From CAVPTL01 sp963708725 (GTDB lineage Bacteria > Actinomycetota > Thermoleophilia > Gaiellales > JAICJC01): a stretch of DNA of 61,404 nucleotides. This document shows, piece after piece, positions 7,779 to 16,540 of this stretch. Made by a program: the position numbers and the translations under genes. Position 1 is the first letter of the stretch; each line of letters begins with the position of its first letter. The notes beneath the pieces were generated by a model. It searched no databases and was not told the origin of the DNA. It saw only the letters and a list, made by a program, of their open reading frames with translations. The stretch covers positions 1 to 61,404 of the forward strand of contig CAVPTL010000015.1 of NCBI GenBank assembly GCA_963708725.1, given 5' to 3'.

Positions 7779-8063
7779 ATGAGCATCGTTGTTCGATACC
7801 ACCCGACGAACGTGACGATCGCGCAGTACGAGGACGTGCTTCGGCGCGAGCAGGAAGACGCTGGCATCACGTTTCCTCCGGACGGTCGTTCCTACCACAT
7901 CTGCTTTGGAACCGACGGAGACCTCAACGTCAGTGAAGTCTGGGACTCCGTCGAGCAGTTCCAGGCCTACGGCGAAGTCTTGATGCCGATTCTGACCGAC
8001 GTTGGAATCCAGTTCTCAGGCGCGCCGGAGGTGTTCGAGGTTCATAACATCATCAAGCCCTAG
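7779..8063 (+). CDS. Small dimeric alpha/beta-barrel (ABM-like) protein
   Basis: A 94-residue cytoplasmic protein with the beta-alpha-beta pattern of ferredoxin-like dimeric barrels (antibiotic-biosynthesis-monooxygenase-like). The start VVRYHPTNVTIAQYEDVL and the segment VSEVWDSVEQFQAYGEVL are typical. GGAGG about 9 nt before the ATG supports the start. Such proteins bind small ligands or act as cofactor-free oxygenases; the activity here is unknown. It is convergent with an HD-GYP-LuxR regulator, and another small barrel protein lies on that regulator's other side. Confidence 0.75.
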   Translation: MSIVVRYHPTNVTIAQYEDVLRREQEDAGITFPPDGRSYHICFGTDGDLNVSEVWDSVEQFQAYGEVLMPILTDVGIQFSGAPEVFEVHNIIKP

Positions 8064-8081
8064 GTACGACTCCCGATCCGC

Positions 8082-9620
8082 TCACTGAACGACGGCATGC
8101 TCCATCGCCCACAGAGCGGCCGCGGCCCGGGTGGAGACGCTGATCTTGCCGTAGATGTGCTGGATGTGGTGATCGGCAGTCTTCGGCGAGATGTAGAGCC
8201 GATCCGAGATCTCCTGGGTGGTGAGGCCTCTGGCGGCCAGCCGCAGCACCTCAACTTCACGCCGGGTCAGCCCACCGGGATTCTCCTGGCGCTTGCCCGA
8301 CGACGTCCGCGGCTCGCCATGGCCGGCGGCGACGAGCACGGCCCGGCTGGCGCGCGGTTCGAGCGCTCCCTCCGACTGGAGCCGGCGAAGCTCGTCGGCG
8401 GCCACGGACGGCTCGAACGCGGGCCGGTCGGCACGCTCGGTCGTCAGACCGACGTAGACCTCAGTCGCGGCCAGAACGCATGCGCCCAAGTCCTCCTCGT
8501 CGGCCCGCAGCCGCTTGTGGTAGCCGGATCCGTCGCAGCGCTCGTGGTGAGCGGATGCCACCGAGTTCAGCGCCGCCAAGGCCGGGGAGCGGCGCAGCAT
8601 CTGCTCGGTCACCATGGGGTGAAGCTCGACCCGGTCGAACTCCGAGCGCGTCAGCGGGGCGGGCTTGTCCCAGATCGAGTTCGGCACCACCGTTGTGCCG
8701 AAGTCGTGGACGAGGGCGGCTCGCCGAAGTGCGGTGGTGGCACCCTCCTCCAGGCCCAAAACCTGGCCGGCATCGGCTGCCAACCCCGCACAGCGACGGC
8801 TGTGCCCGCCCATGTACGGAGACTTGAGATCGATGAAGTCGGCTGCCACCGTGAGGGCTTCGTCGAGGTCAGCGCCGGTCAGCACCCGATGGGGCTCGGG
8901 TTCGAGTGCGAGCACCGCATCCCACGGCTCGGTCTCGCCCAGCCGATCAAGCCACGTCTGCCCGTGGGTGATGAACAGGTCGGCGAGCGCCGGGTCATAG
9001 GTGCTGTCTCGGCGGTCGCGTGCGGCCTGGATCGCATCGGCGGGCGAAAACAGGCGCGCGATCGCCTCCATGTCATGGCTCAGGTGGACGATCCGCATCG
9101 GTAGCGGGATATCCTCGCCTTTGGCGTGGCTTGGGTAACCGTTGCCGTTCCAGCGCTCGAATGTGAATCGCAGCGACGCTCGCACCTCGGGGCCGAAATC
9201 CAGCCGCTCGACCAGCATGTCGGCGACCTCGCAGCCCGAGGAAAAGTTGTAGACCGCCCACTCCCGTGCGGTCTCCTGGATCATCTTGACGATCTGCTCC
9301 TGCTCGTCAGGTGTGTGACCCGCGGTGGCGTAGGCCATCACGTCGCGCATCACCTCGGCCGGATTGGCGGCATCGTGCACCAACGTCTGGGCGCGGATGG
9401 CGATCTCGTCGCCAAACACGGTGGCGACCTCATGCGCGTGTCCGGTACAGCCCACGTATCGCAACAGCGCCACCCAGTAGGTCGTATCGCGGACGCCGTC
9501 GTCAACCCCCGCCTGATCGCAGATCCAGCGCGCCAGCAGACACGATCGCAGCTGTGACTCCAGCGGCTGGCCAAACGCATTGTCCTGTGCCAGGGCCAAC
9601 GTGGCCACGAGCTCACTCAT
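8082..9620 (-). CDS. HD-GYP-type phosphohydrolase fused to a LuxR-type HTH (paralogue 1)
   Basis: A 512-residue one-component regulator. Residues about 1-230 look like a degenerate first HD-GYP domain (FERWNGNGYPSHAKG remains). Residues about 260-430 are a second HD-GYP domain: GGHSRRCAGLA, ALVHDFGTTVVPNSIWDKP, HPMVTEQML, SAHHERCDGSGYH. About 445-512 is a LuxR/GerE HTH (LTRREVEVLRLAARGLTTQEI ending near the C-terminus). The second domain keeps H, HD, HP and HH, but the usual HDxGK Lys is Thr and GYP reads GYH. It may still bind or cleave a cyclic dinucleotide, or only sense a ligand. It is divergent from the AmiC-like gene and paralogous to 52261-53844. Confidence 0.85.
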   Translation of the reverse strand: MSELVATLALAQDNAFGQPLESQLRSCLLARWICDQAGVDDGVRDTTYWVALLRYVGCTGHAHEVATVFGDEIAIRAQTLVHDAANPAEVMRDVMAYATAGHTPDEQEQIVKMIQETAREWAVYNFSSGCEVADMLVERLDFGPEVRASLRFTFERWNGNGYPSHAKGEDIPLPMRIVHLSHDMEAIARLFSPADAIQAARDRRDSTYDPALADLFITHGQTWLDRLGETEPWDAVLALEPEPHRVLTGADLDEALTVAADFIDLKSPYMGGHSRRCAGLAADAGQVLGLEEGATTALRRAALVHDFGTTVVPNSIWDKPAPLTRSEFDRVELHPMVTEQMLRRSPALAALNSVASAHHERCDGSGYHKRLRADEEDLGACVLAATEVYVGLTTERADRPAFEPSVAADELRRLQSEGALEPRASRAVLVAAGHGEPRTSSGKRQENPGGLTRREVEVLRLAARGLTTQEISDRLYISPKTADHHIQHIYGKISVSTRAAAALWAMEHAVVQ

Positions 9621-9636
9621 ACGGAGCGACGAATCA

Positions 9637-9657
9637 GAAATGGGGAGTCCTCCCGAT
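9637..9657. promoter_or_regulatory. Candidate operator between the HD-GYP-LuxR and AmiC-like genes
   Basis: A GC dyad, GGGAGTCCTCCC at 9643-9654, lies in the 117-bp divergent spacer. On the minus strand it reads ATCGGGAGGACTCCCC, similar to ATAGGGAAAAACCCC between the second HD-GYP-LuxR paralogue and its cupin gene. Operator status is a hypothesis from this resemblance. Confidence 0.3.
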
Positions 9658-9737
9658 GTTTGGCGGCCAGTTTGTCACAACAATCGTTACACGCAGCGTC
9701 GAATTCTCGTCGCCGCCGAATTCGAGGGAGGAACAGG

Positions 9738-10880
9738 ATGTCGGAACACCCAAATCCACACACCGCTCCGATCAGAGTGGGCGTGGTGGCCGACCAGACC
9801 GGGCCGCTCGAGCCGGCCGGACTCGCGGACGCAAACGTCGCCCGCATGGTGGTCGGCGATATCAACGCCAAGGGTGGCCTGCTGGGCCGCAAGCTCGAGC
9901 TCTACATCGAGGATGGCGCCACCGACGACGCCGTGGCCTCGGCCGCGGCGGAGAAGCTCGTGACCCAGCACCAGGTGGACGTGATTCTGGGCGGGATCCT
10001 CAGCTCCACCCGCCAGGCGATCAAGCAGCCAGCGGTCACCGAGGGCCAGACGCTCTACATCTATCCGGAGCAGTACGAGGGTCAGGAGTCCGATCCGCTG
10101 ATTTTCTGCACCGGACCGGTTCCGGCACAGCAGGTCGACACGCTGGTGCCGTGGCTGATGAAGCGAACGGGGGCGAAGACCTTCTACCTGCCCTCCGCTG
10201 ACTACGTGTGGCCGCACGTGATGAACGCCCGCGTGCGTGAGGTCGTCACAGCAAACGGCGGCAGCATCCTGGGCGAGGAGTACTTCCCGCTCGACCACGC
10301 CGACTACCGCGCCACGGTCGAGAGGATCGTCGCAAGCGGCGCTGACGTGGTGTTCAACATGACCGTACCCCCCGGGTTCGTGCCGTTCTTCGAACAGCTC
10401 CACGAGTCCGGCTATGCCGCTCGCGGGGGACAGCTGATCTGCACCTACTTCGACGAGAACATGCTGAACATCGTGCCACCCGTTCACGTCGAGGGCATGT
10501 ACAGCTGCCTCGACTACTACCAGGATGTCGCCGACCCGTTCAGCCGGCGGCTGACGGCGCAGTACGACGAGCTCTATCCCGGCTCACCCAAGTTCACCAG
10601 CGGCTTCGGTTGCTCGGGTCTCTACCGTGGGCTGCGGCTGTGGGCCTCAGCGGTCGAGGAGGCCGGCACGCTCGACCAGGCCGACGTGATCGCCGCGCTC
10701 GATCACGCACATATCGCCGAGGGCCCTGGTGGGCCGGCGACGGTCGTCCCGGGCCAGCATCACGTGAGCATGAACATGTACATCGCCCAGGTCAGAGACG
10801 GCCAGTTCCAGGTCGTCGAGGAGCTCGGCGTGATCGATCCCCAGGAGCGCCAGGTCGAAGCACCTGCGCTCACCAACTGA
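9738..10880 (+). CDS. AmiC/UrtA-type periplasmic-binding-fold receptor without a signal peptide
   Basis: A 380-residue type I periplasmic-binding-fold protein of the short-chain-amide/urea/leucine receptor group. The opening IRVGVVADQTGPLEPAGLA, the segment DVILGGILSSTRQAI and the late SGFGCSGLYRGLRLWA fit AmiC- and UrtA-like proteins. The start is ATG 9738, fixed by GAGGGAGG 6 nt upstream. The mature-like domain begins at once with no hydrophobic leader, so the protein should stay in the cytoplasm, as AmiC does when it sequesters AmiR. No ABC permease or ATPase gene is nearby. A ligand-controlled regulator of the divergent LuxR-type protein is possible. Confidence 0.82.
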   Translation: MSEHPNPHTAPIRVGVVADQTGPLEPAGLADANVARMVVGDINAKGGLLGRKLELYIEDGATDDAVASAAAEKLVTQHQVDVILGGILSSTRQAIKQPAVTEGQTLYIYPEQYEGQESDPLIFCTGPVPAQQVDTLVPWLMKRTGAKTFYLPSADYVWPHVMNARVREVVTANGGSILGEEYFPLDHADYRATVERIVASGADVVFNMTVPPGFVPFFEQLHESGYAARGGQLICTYFDENMLNIVPPVHVEGMYSCLDYYQDVADPFSRRLTAQYDELYPGSPKFTSGFGCSGLYRGLRLWASAVEEAGTLDQADVIAALDHAHIAEGPGGPATVVPGQHHVSMNMYIAQVRDGQFQVVEELGVIDPQERQVEAPALTN

Positions 10881-10918
10881 ACACCCACACCAACCACACA
10901 CCGACGAAAGGACTCACC

Positions 10919-11191
10919 ATGTTGCTTGCAACCACACAGGTCGAAGACTTCGACCGTTTCCTCGACGTGTTCTCAAACGCCGGCGCGGACAAGCGCCGAG
11001 AGCACGGGTCCAAGGGCGCGATCGTCTTCCGCGATCCGTCCGAGGCCGACCGTGTCTGGGTCGTATTCGACTGGGACGCCGATGGCTGGCAGAGCTTCGT
11101 GTCCGACCCCGATGTCCCGCCGATCCTGAAGCAGGCCGGGCACAAGGGCAAGCCACAGTCTGCCCAGCTGGCCCGCACGATCGACGCCTGA
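10919..11191 (+). CDS. Small alpha/beta-barrel-like hypothetical protein
   Basis: A 90-residue cytoplasmic protein, start fixed by AAAGGA upstream of ATG 10919. The pattern (VEDFDRFLDVFSN, AIVFRDPSEADRVWVVFDWD, WQSFVSDPDVPPILKQAG) resembles dimeric ferredoxin-like barrels of the ABM/EthD group. It follows the AmiC-like gene by 38 bp and is probably co-transcribed. The function is unknown. Confidence 0.72.
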   Translation: MLLATTQVEDFDRFLDVFSNAGADKRREHGSKGAIVFRDPSEADRVWVVFDWDADGWQSFVSDPDVPPILKQAGHKGKPQSAQLARTIDA

Positions 11192-11270
11192 CCCGACTCG
11201 CCGAGGGGCGGCGCTGACAATCGTCGGCGTCGCCCCGTTGGCGGTGTGGTTGAGTCGCTAGATTGCGCTG

Positions 11271-11573
11271 ATGCAGAGTGACCGACCCCGCGCTGTCCAG
11301 ACCATCCAGGTCGACGATGACCTGGTGAGAGTGTCCGAGTGGCGGTTCGCGCCGGGTGCTGCGACCGGACATCACCGACACGAGTTCGATTACGTGGTCG
11401 TGCCTCTGACAACCGGTTCGCTGATCATGGAAGAGGACGCGGGCCACCGCGAAGCCAAGCTCGTGTCCGGACAGTCCTACCATCGGCCTGCGGGCGTGGA
11501 GCACGATGTCATCAACCCCGGCTCGGGCGAGTTCGTGTTTATCGAGATCGAACTGAAGGGCTCGAGCGGGTAG
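11271..11573 (+). CDS. Small cupin-domain protein
   Basis: A 100-residue single cupin. Motif 1, FAPGAATGHHRHEFDYVVVPL, has three metal-type His plus Glu. The second motif region reads YHRPAGVEHDVINPG. Such proteins bind a metal and a small ligand or catalyse isomerase or dioxygenase reactions; nothing specifies which. It lies 79 bp after the barrel protein. The second HD-GYP-LuxR paralogue also has a cupin gene next to it. Confidence 0.82.
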   Translation: MQSDRPRAVQTIQVDDDLVRVSEWRFAPGAATGHHRHEFDYVVVPLTTGSLIMEEDAGHREAKLVSGQSYHRPAGVEHDVINPGSGEFVFIEIELKGSSG

Positions 11574-11641
11574 TCAGCGCACCGCACTTGTGCCGAAACG
11601 CACTGCTTGAGTCGGGCCCCCGGTGAGCCGATACCACCGAC

Positions 11642-12913
11642 ATGAACGACACGGTCATCGACCCGTGGGCGGAGTATCAGGCCATCGGCCGCCGGATCGT
11701 CCTGCTGGGCGTGGTGTTGGTGTGTCTCGGTGCCATCGCGATCGGCAACGGAGGCGTGGTGATGGTCGCGGTCGGAGTCGTCGCGGCCGCGGTCACCTGG
11801 GCTGGAATCAGCGATTGGCTGGGTCAGCGCGCGCAGCGAAAGCGGGTGATCGGACTGACGATCATGGGCGTCACGCTGGCTGCGACCACCGGGTTCGTCG
11901 GGGTTTTGGCGATGTTCGGCCTGTTCCTCTCGGGATGGCGCCTGTTCGGGGTGCACCTGCCGGGCACCCTCCCCCAGCGCGTCCGCGATCCTCGCGTCGG
12001 GTGGCGGCTGGCGTCGACCTGGGGCGGAGCGGTGATCGCGCTCGACTACGGCCGCTGGGCACTCGACGCAACCCGCTTCGTGCCGGTGGGCTTTGTACTC
12101 AAAGGCGCCGTCGCCGGACTCCTGATCTCGCTCGTGCTGGTGCCGTTCATCGCGACGTTTCGGGAATTCGACGTGCGCTGGACGTTTGCGGCGCGATGCC
12201 TTCTGCTGGTGGCCGTGTTCTACGTCTTCAACTTTCTCCACGATGTGCTGCCCGACGCCTATGTGATCCCGATCGATGTCCACGACTACGGGATTCGGGC
12301 CGAGTTGTGGGCCTTCGTCTCTGCGCTCTTCGCCGGCCTGTCGGCGTCGGTCTACTTCCAGCTTCCGTCCCGGCGCTACTTCGCGATTCGGCGCGGGCGT
12401 GCCCGCGAGCTGGGCCGGTACCTGTATCCGAGCGGCGCGAGGCGGCGCGAGCGGGCATTCGCCCGCGCTACGGCGGTGTTTGCGCGCCGGCTGCGGGCGA
12501 TGTCACTCGCACCCGGTCGCACATGGACGGAGATGTCGAGCGCGCTGGCCGAGATGATCACCACGCTCGAGACCTACACCGACCCCCGACATGATGGCCC
12601 CGCGCCCCATGACCTCGCCGTCGCCGGCGCGACGATCAGTGAAGCCAACGCCCGGCTTCTGGCCGAGCTTCGCCGGCTTGCAGAGATTCTCCGCGACGAG
12701 AGCTCGGACGACTTCATCGCCTGGAAGATGCGCTTCGACGCGCGGGGTGTAAACCGCGAGTCGCTGGAGGCGATGCGGACGATCACCGAAGCGGCCGTGG
12801 CCGCGCACGTGGCGCCTCCCCGTCAGCTGCTCATCACCGTCCGCTTTCAGGAGCGCTCGCGCGAGCGAGAGCAGATGGAGTTGGCTCTCAAGGCGGCATC
12901 GGCCGGCGCCTGA
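11642..12913 (+). CDS. Multi-pass membrane protein with a cytoplasmic helical tail
   Basis: A 423-residue protein of no family I recognise. About six hydrophobic segments lie in the first 245 residues (for example VVLVCLGAIAIGNGG and GAVAGLLISLVLVPFIA). The remaining ~180 residues are soluble, Ala/Arg/Glu-rich and helical, containing the repeated-looking LAEMITTLETY and LLAELRRLAEIL. This arrangement suggests a membrane anchor with an intracellular coiled domain. It stands alone on the plus strand between the cupin gene and a small anchored protein. Confidence 0.65.
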   Translation: MNDTVIDPWAEYQAIGRRIVLLGVVLVCLGAIAIGNGGVVMVAVGVVAAAVTWAGISDWLGQRAQRKRVIGLTIMGVTLAATTGFVGVLAMFGLFLSGWRLFGVHLPGTLPQRVRDPRVGWRLASTWGGAVIALDYGRWALDATRFVPVGFVLKGAVAGLLISLVLVPFIATFREFDVRWTFAARCLLLVAVFYVFNFLHDVLPDAYVIPIDVHDYGIRAELWAFVSALFAGLSASVYFQLPSRRYFAIRRGRARELGRYLYPSGARRRERAFARATAVFARRLRAMSLAPGRTWTEMSSALAEMITTLETYTDPRHDGPAPHDLAVAGATISEANARLLAELRRLAEILRDESSDDFIAWKMRFDARGVNRESLEAMRTITEAAVAAHVAPPRQLLITVRFQERSREREQMELALKAASAGA

Positions 12914-12952
12914 ACGTGACATAACCGGTAAATCCCGGTATCGTCGGCGGCC

Positions 12953-13213
12953 GTGCGACGCCGAACTCTCTATCCCATGGTGCCCCTCGCGATCGTCGCC
13001 GGGGCACTCTCCGCGCTGCTGATAACCCCGCACCGTCCGCCGCCAGTGGCCGTACACGCCGTCACGCGAACGGTGGTCACGCCCCGAGTGGTGCTCGTCC
13101 GGGCAACCGTTGACCGCATCAGGACGAATGCAGACGAGGAGTTACGGTCGCTGCTGACCCGTGACGGGCTTCCGATCATCAACGTCTCGCCGCGTCCGGC
13201 GTTGACTGACTAG
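12953..13213 (+). CDS. Small membrane-anchored hypothetical protein
   Basis: An 86-residue protein with a short Arg-rich N-terminus, one hydrophobic segment (about residues 8-25, MVPLAIVAGALSALLI) and a Pro/Val/Arg-rich outer or cytoplasmic part. No family is recognised. The start is GTG. Its TAG stop shares a CTAG tetramer with the stop of the convergent sigma-factor gene, so the two genes end on overlapping stop codons. Confidence 0.5.
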   Translation: MRRRTLYPMVPLAIVAGALSALLITPHRPPPVAVHAVTRTVVTPRVVLVRATVDRIRTNADEELRSLLTRDGLPIINVSPRPALTD

Positions 13214-14451
13214 CTCTGCGAGAGCTGTGCACGCCGACCGGCGAGAAACTCCCGCTCCGCCGCATTGTCGGTGAGCTCGATCGCCGTGTCATAGGCTTTG
13301 AGAGCCTCAGCCGACCGCCCCAATCGCCGCAGGAGATCGGCGCGGACGGCGTGAAACAGGCGGTAGTCCGCGAGGTCGAGCTGGTCGACCAGCTCGAGGG
13401 CCACCCCCGGACCATCCAGCTCGGCCACCGCCACGGCGCGGTTCAGCTCCACGATGGGGCTTGGGGCGAGCTCGAGTAGCTGATCGTAGAGCCGGACGAT
13501 CTGCCACCAGTCGGTTTCATCCGCCGACTCGGCCTGGCTGTGCACAGCGTTGATCGCCGCCTGGATCTGGTAGGGCCCGGGCTCGTCGCGATCGAGGCAG
13601 CGCTTCACAATCCCCTGGCCCTCGGCGATCAGAGCCGCGTCCCACAGGCTTCGATCCTGGTCTCCCAGCAGCACGAGCTCGCCGGTGGAGGTCGCACGCG
13701 CGGGGCGCCGCGAGTCGATCAGCAGCATCAGTGCGAGTAGCCCCCAGACCTCGGGCTCGTCGGGCATCAGCCCCTCCAGCAGCCGACCGAGCCGGATCGC
13801 CTCGACACACAGGTCATCGCGCACCAGCTGGTCGCCTGAGCTGGCGGTATAGCCCTCGTTGAAGATCAGATAGACGACCGCCAGCACCGCCTGAAGCCGG
13901 CCTGCGAGCTCGGCATCGCTGGGAACCCGAAACGGGATGCCGGCGTCGCGGATCTTGCCCTTGGCCCGCACGATCCGCTGCGCCATCGTTGCCTCCGGCA
14001 CGAGAAACGCGTGCGCGATCTCGGGCGTCGTCAGGCCCCCCAGGAGCCGTAGCGTCAACGCCACCTGGGCGGCTGGGGCAAGCGCAGGGTGACAGCAGGT
14101 GAAGATCAACCGCAGCTGATCGTCGTGCACTGCGCTTGCATCGCTCACGTCGAAGGGCTCGTCGGCCGGCTGCATCAGAAACGCCTGGACGTGGCGGTCG
14201 TCGCGCGATGACTCTCGTCGCAGCCGATCGATCGCACGGTTACGGGCAGTGGTGATGATCCACCCGGCCGGGCTCGGCGGGAGCCCCGCCGAGGGCCACT
14301 GCTCGAGCGCGACCGTGAACGCGTCCTGAACCGCTTCTTCGGCCATGTCGATGTCGCCGAATCCGCGAACCAGAACGGCCACGGCCCGCCCGTACTGCTC
14401 ACGAAAGACGCGCTCGATATCACCGGTGGCAACGGACGGCGCGCCCGGCAT
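13210..14451 (-). CDS. ECF42-type RNA polymerase sigma factor with C-terminal TPR-like domain
   Basis: A 413-residue ECF sigma factor of the long type. Region 2 lies at about 8-75 (VFREQYGRAVAVLVRGFGD, AVQDAFTVALEQWP, ARNRAIDRLRRES) and region 4 at about 110-165 (EIAHAFLVPEATMAQRIVRAK). A helical repeat extension (about 190-400, VYLIFNEGY ... LRRLGRSAEALKAYDTAI) replaces an anti-sigma partner. ECF42 genes are typically linked to a DGPF/YCII protein, as here: the start overlaps that gene's stop (TGATG). Such factors are thought to be controlled by their C-terminal domain. The target promoters are not evident. Confidence 0.9.
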   Translation of the reverse strand: MPGAPSVATGDIERVFREQYGRAVAVLVRGFGDIDMAEEAVQDAFTVALEQWPSAGLPPSPAGWIITTARNRAIDRLRRESSRDDRHVQAFLMQPADEPFDVSDASAVHDDQLRLIFTCCHPALAPAAQVALTLRLLGGLTTPEIAHAFLVPEATMAQRIVRAKGKIRDAGIPFRVPSDAELAGRLQAVLAVVYLIFNEGYTASSGDQLVRDDLCVEAIRLGRLLEGLMPDEPEVWGLLALMLLIDSRRPARATSTGELVLLGDQDRSLWDAALIAEGQGIVKRCLDRDEPGPYQIQAAINAVHSQAESADETDWWQIVRLYDQLLELAPSPIVELNRAVAVAELDGPGVALELVDQLDLADYRLFHAVRADLLRRLGRSAEALKAYDTAIELTDNAAEREFLAGRRAQLSQS

Positions 14452-14804
14452 CAGTGCCCGGCGTCGCCCTGGAACGGCCGCACCTCGACCGGAAGGGTCG
14501 TTGCCAGCGCCATCTTTCGGCCCCAGCTGAGGGCCGCGTCGAGATCATCGGCGGCGACAATCGAGATACCACCCAGATGCTCCTTGCCCTCCACGTACGG
14601 TCCGTCGGTCGTCACCACGTCGTCGTCGCTCGCGCGAAGCACCGTCGCGGTGCTCGCCGGGTGCAGTCCGTCCGAGAAGACCCACGCCCCCGCGGCGCGC
14701 ATCTCGGCGTTCAGCGCCTCAACGTCGTGCATGATCCGATCGAGGTCGATGCTCGCAGGCGGCGGGCCGTCGGGCTGATAGATGCTCAGCAGGTAGTGCT
14801 TCAT
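14451..14804 (-). CDS. DGPF (YCII-related) domain protein, partner of the ECF42 sigma factor
   Basis: A 117-residue YCII-like protein with the defining motif TDGPYVEGKEHLGGISIV and the opening MKHYLLSIYQPDGPPP. It forms the conserved pair with the ECF42 sigma factor downstream. Its biochemical role is not established; it is generally assumed to be a target or partner of the sigma factor. A ribosome-binding-type GAAAGGTGG lies just before the ATG. Confidence 0.9.
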   Translation of the reverse strand: MKHYLLSIYQPDGPPPASIDLDRIMHDVEALNAEMRAAGAWVFSDGLHPASTATVLRASDDDVVTTDGPYVEGKEHLGGISIVAADDLDAALSWGRKMALATTLPVEVRPFQGDAGH

Positions 14805-14887
14805 GGTGTTCCACCTTTCAGGTCAATCGCCGGTGGTACCGGCTGTTCACCCCTTACACGAATGCCGGCCCGCCGAATCGACACGGG

Positions 14888-15733
14888 CTAGGTGGTCGCA
14901 TGGCGGGCGGCCAGCGGGTGGTGCATCAGCCACAGCGACGCCAGGCCGCGCCACTCGCCATAGGGCTCGATCAGGCGTTCGGTGTCGGCGGTGTCGGCGG
15001 GGCGGCCGAGCAGACGGGTTGCCAGTCGCACAAGTGCGAGATCGCCCGCCAGTCCCCGGTCGAATCGGCCGTAGCCGTGCAGCAATACGTGTCCCGCCGT
15101 CCATGCGCCCAGACCACGAAGCGAACGCAGCCGAGCTTCGATGTGCTCACTCGGCGCGGCGGCCAGCACATCCCACGGCTGCTTCGACGCACGACTGAGA
15201 AGCGCGGCTCGCTGCGGCGAGAGACCAGCGCGCTCGAACCGGGCCGGATGCTCGTGCATGATCGCCTCGGCCGTCGGTGGAAGCCGCAGCCCGCTGTATT
15301 GCGGGCTCAGCCGCGCCACGATCCGGCGCTCGATCGCAAGCGCCTCGCTGGAGCGAATCAGCTGGCCGCAGACTCCGCGCATAAGCGCATGGGGCACCGA
15401 TCCGAGCAGCAGTGGTCGCATGCCTCGCAGTCGCGTCCGCAGCGGCTCGAGCAGGCGATCGCCCTCGATCATGCGCAGGAATGGCCGGTGGTCGATGCCG
15501 ATCCGAAGGATGTCACGAAGCCGATCGTGGGCCGCGGTCGCCTCGGCCGCGTCAATCCGCGCCAGCACCCGTCCGTCGCGGGTCTGCCAGGCGCGCGCAT
15601 ACGCCGGTGAGCCGTGGGCATCGAACACCAGCTCGAGCCCTCCCGGGAAACGCCGCCGCGTCAGATCCGGCGAGCCCAGGCACGACTGCAGCAGGTAGGG
15701 AGCCTCGGGGCTGAACTCCACTTCCGTGGTCAC
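14888..15733 (-). CDS. DNA-3-methyladenine glycosylase II (AlkA-like)
   Basis: A 281-residue base-excision-repair glycosylase of the HhH-GPD superfamily, which removes alkylated bases from DNA. The helix-hairpin-helix LRSLRGLGAWTAGHVLLHG is clear, and the following LAGDLALVRL contains the expected catalytic Asp. The frame is open further upstream, but GTG 15733 overlaps the LOG gene stop (GTGA) and gives a normal-length protein. No extra Fe-S cysteines are visible, which separates it from endonuclease III and MutY. No LexA box was found in front of the LOG-alkA pair. Confidence 0.85.
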   Translation of the reverse strand: MTTEVEFSPEAPYLLQSCLGSPDLTRRRFPGGLELVFDAHGSPAYARAWQTRDGRVLARIDAAEATAAHDRLRDILRIGIDHRPFLRMIEGDRLLEPLRTRLRGMRPLLLGSVPHALMRGVCGQLIRSSEALAIERRIVARLSPQYSGLRLPPTAEAIMHEHPARFERAGLSPQRAALLSRASKQPWDVLAAAPSEHIEARLRSLRGLGAWTAGHVLLHGYGRFDRGLAGDLALVRLATRLLGRPADTADTERLIEPYGEWRGLASLWLMHHPLAARHATT

Positions 15734-16446
15734 GTCGGCGGGTGCTGATGGGCGGGATGGTCGCAGGTACCGGTATTGCACGCGACCACCATCGCCACCG
15801 CCTCCTCGGGGCTGTCGGCGATCATCGTCAGGTCGAGATCGGCCTCCGACACGTTGCCCTCGCGCAACATGGTGGTCTTGATCCATTCCAGCAAGCCGCC
15901 CCAATAGTCGCGGCCGTACAGCACGGCCGGGAACCGGTGCACCTTGCCGGTTTGAATCAGCGTCAGGGCCTCGAACAGCTCGTCCATCGTCCCGAAGCCT
16001 CCGGGGAAGACGACGAAGCCCTCGGAGTACTTCACAAACATCGTCTTTCGCACGAAGAAGTATCGAAAGTTGAGCGAGATGTCCTGGTAGACGTTGGCGT
16101 GCTGCTCGTGGGGCAGCTCGATATTGGCGCCGATCGAAACGCCGCCGGCGTCGCGCGCACCGCGATTTGCCGCCTCCATGATGCCCGGGCCGCCCCCGGT
16201 CATGATCGCGTAGCCCGCCTCCACCAGCTGTCGCGAGGTCTCACGGGCCGCCTTGTACATGCTGTCGTGGGGATCGGTGCGCGCCGACCCGAACACCGCG
16301 ACCGTGTCGCCGACTTCTGCCAGTGCGTCAAAGCCGTCGACGAACTCTGATTGAATTCGCAGGATCCTCCACGGATCGGTATGGAGAAACGCGGTATCTC
16401 GGCGGTTCAGGAGATTCTCGTCCGCGGTCGGTCGGCGCGTGCTCAT
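15730..16446 (-). CDS. LOG-family protein (TIGR00730, nucleoside 5'-monophosphate phosphoribohydrolase-like)
   Basis: A 238-residue Rossmann-fold LOG protein. The signature PGGFGTMDELFEAL and the preceding MTGGGPGIMEAANRGA are complete. LOG enzymes release free cytokinin-type bases from their riboside monophosphates; in bacteria the physiological substrate is often unclear, and older annotation as lysine decarboxylase is wrong. The start is ATG 16446 (MSTRRPTADENLL), and a TACGGTAT-like -10 lies just upstream on the minus strand. It heads a two-gene operon with the AlkA-like gene. Confidence 0.9.
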   Translation of the reverse strand: MSTRRPTADENLLNRRDTAFLHTDPWRILRIQSEFVDGFDALAEVGDTVAVFGSARTDPHDSMYKAARETSRQLVEAGYAIMTGGGPGIMEAANRGARDAGGVSIGANIELPHEQHANVYQDISLNFRYFFVRKTMFVKYSEGFVVFPGGFGTMDELFEALTLIQTGKVHRFPAVLYGRDYWGGLLEWIKTTMLREGNVSEADLDLTMIADSPEEAVAMVVACNTGTCDHPAHQHPPT

Positions 16447-16540
16447 TGGGGCTACGGTATCCGATGCCAGGGGTCGATACTGTCGTGTCGAATCGGTACA
16501 CTGGAACCAATGCCCACGCTTTTGACACCTGCGAGTAACG

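Noticed and set aside
16509..16540. An earlier ATG for corA at 16509
   Set aside because: It is in a different frame from the CorA domain and soon becomes Arg/Ser-rich without similarity, so ATG 16541 is kept.
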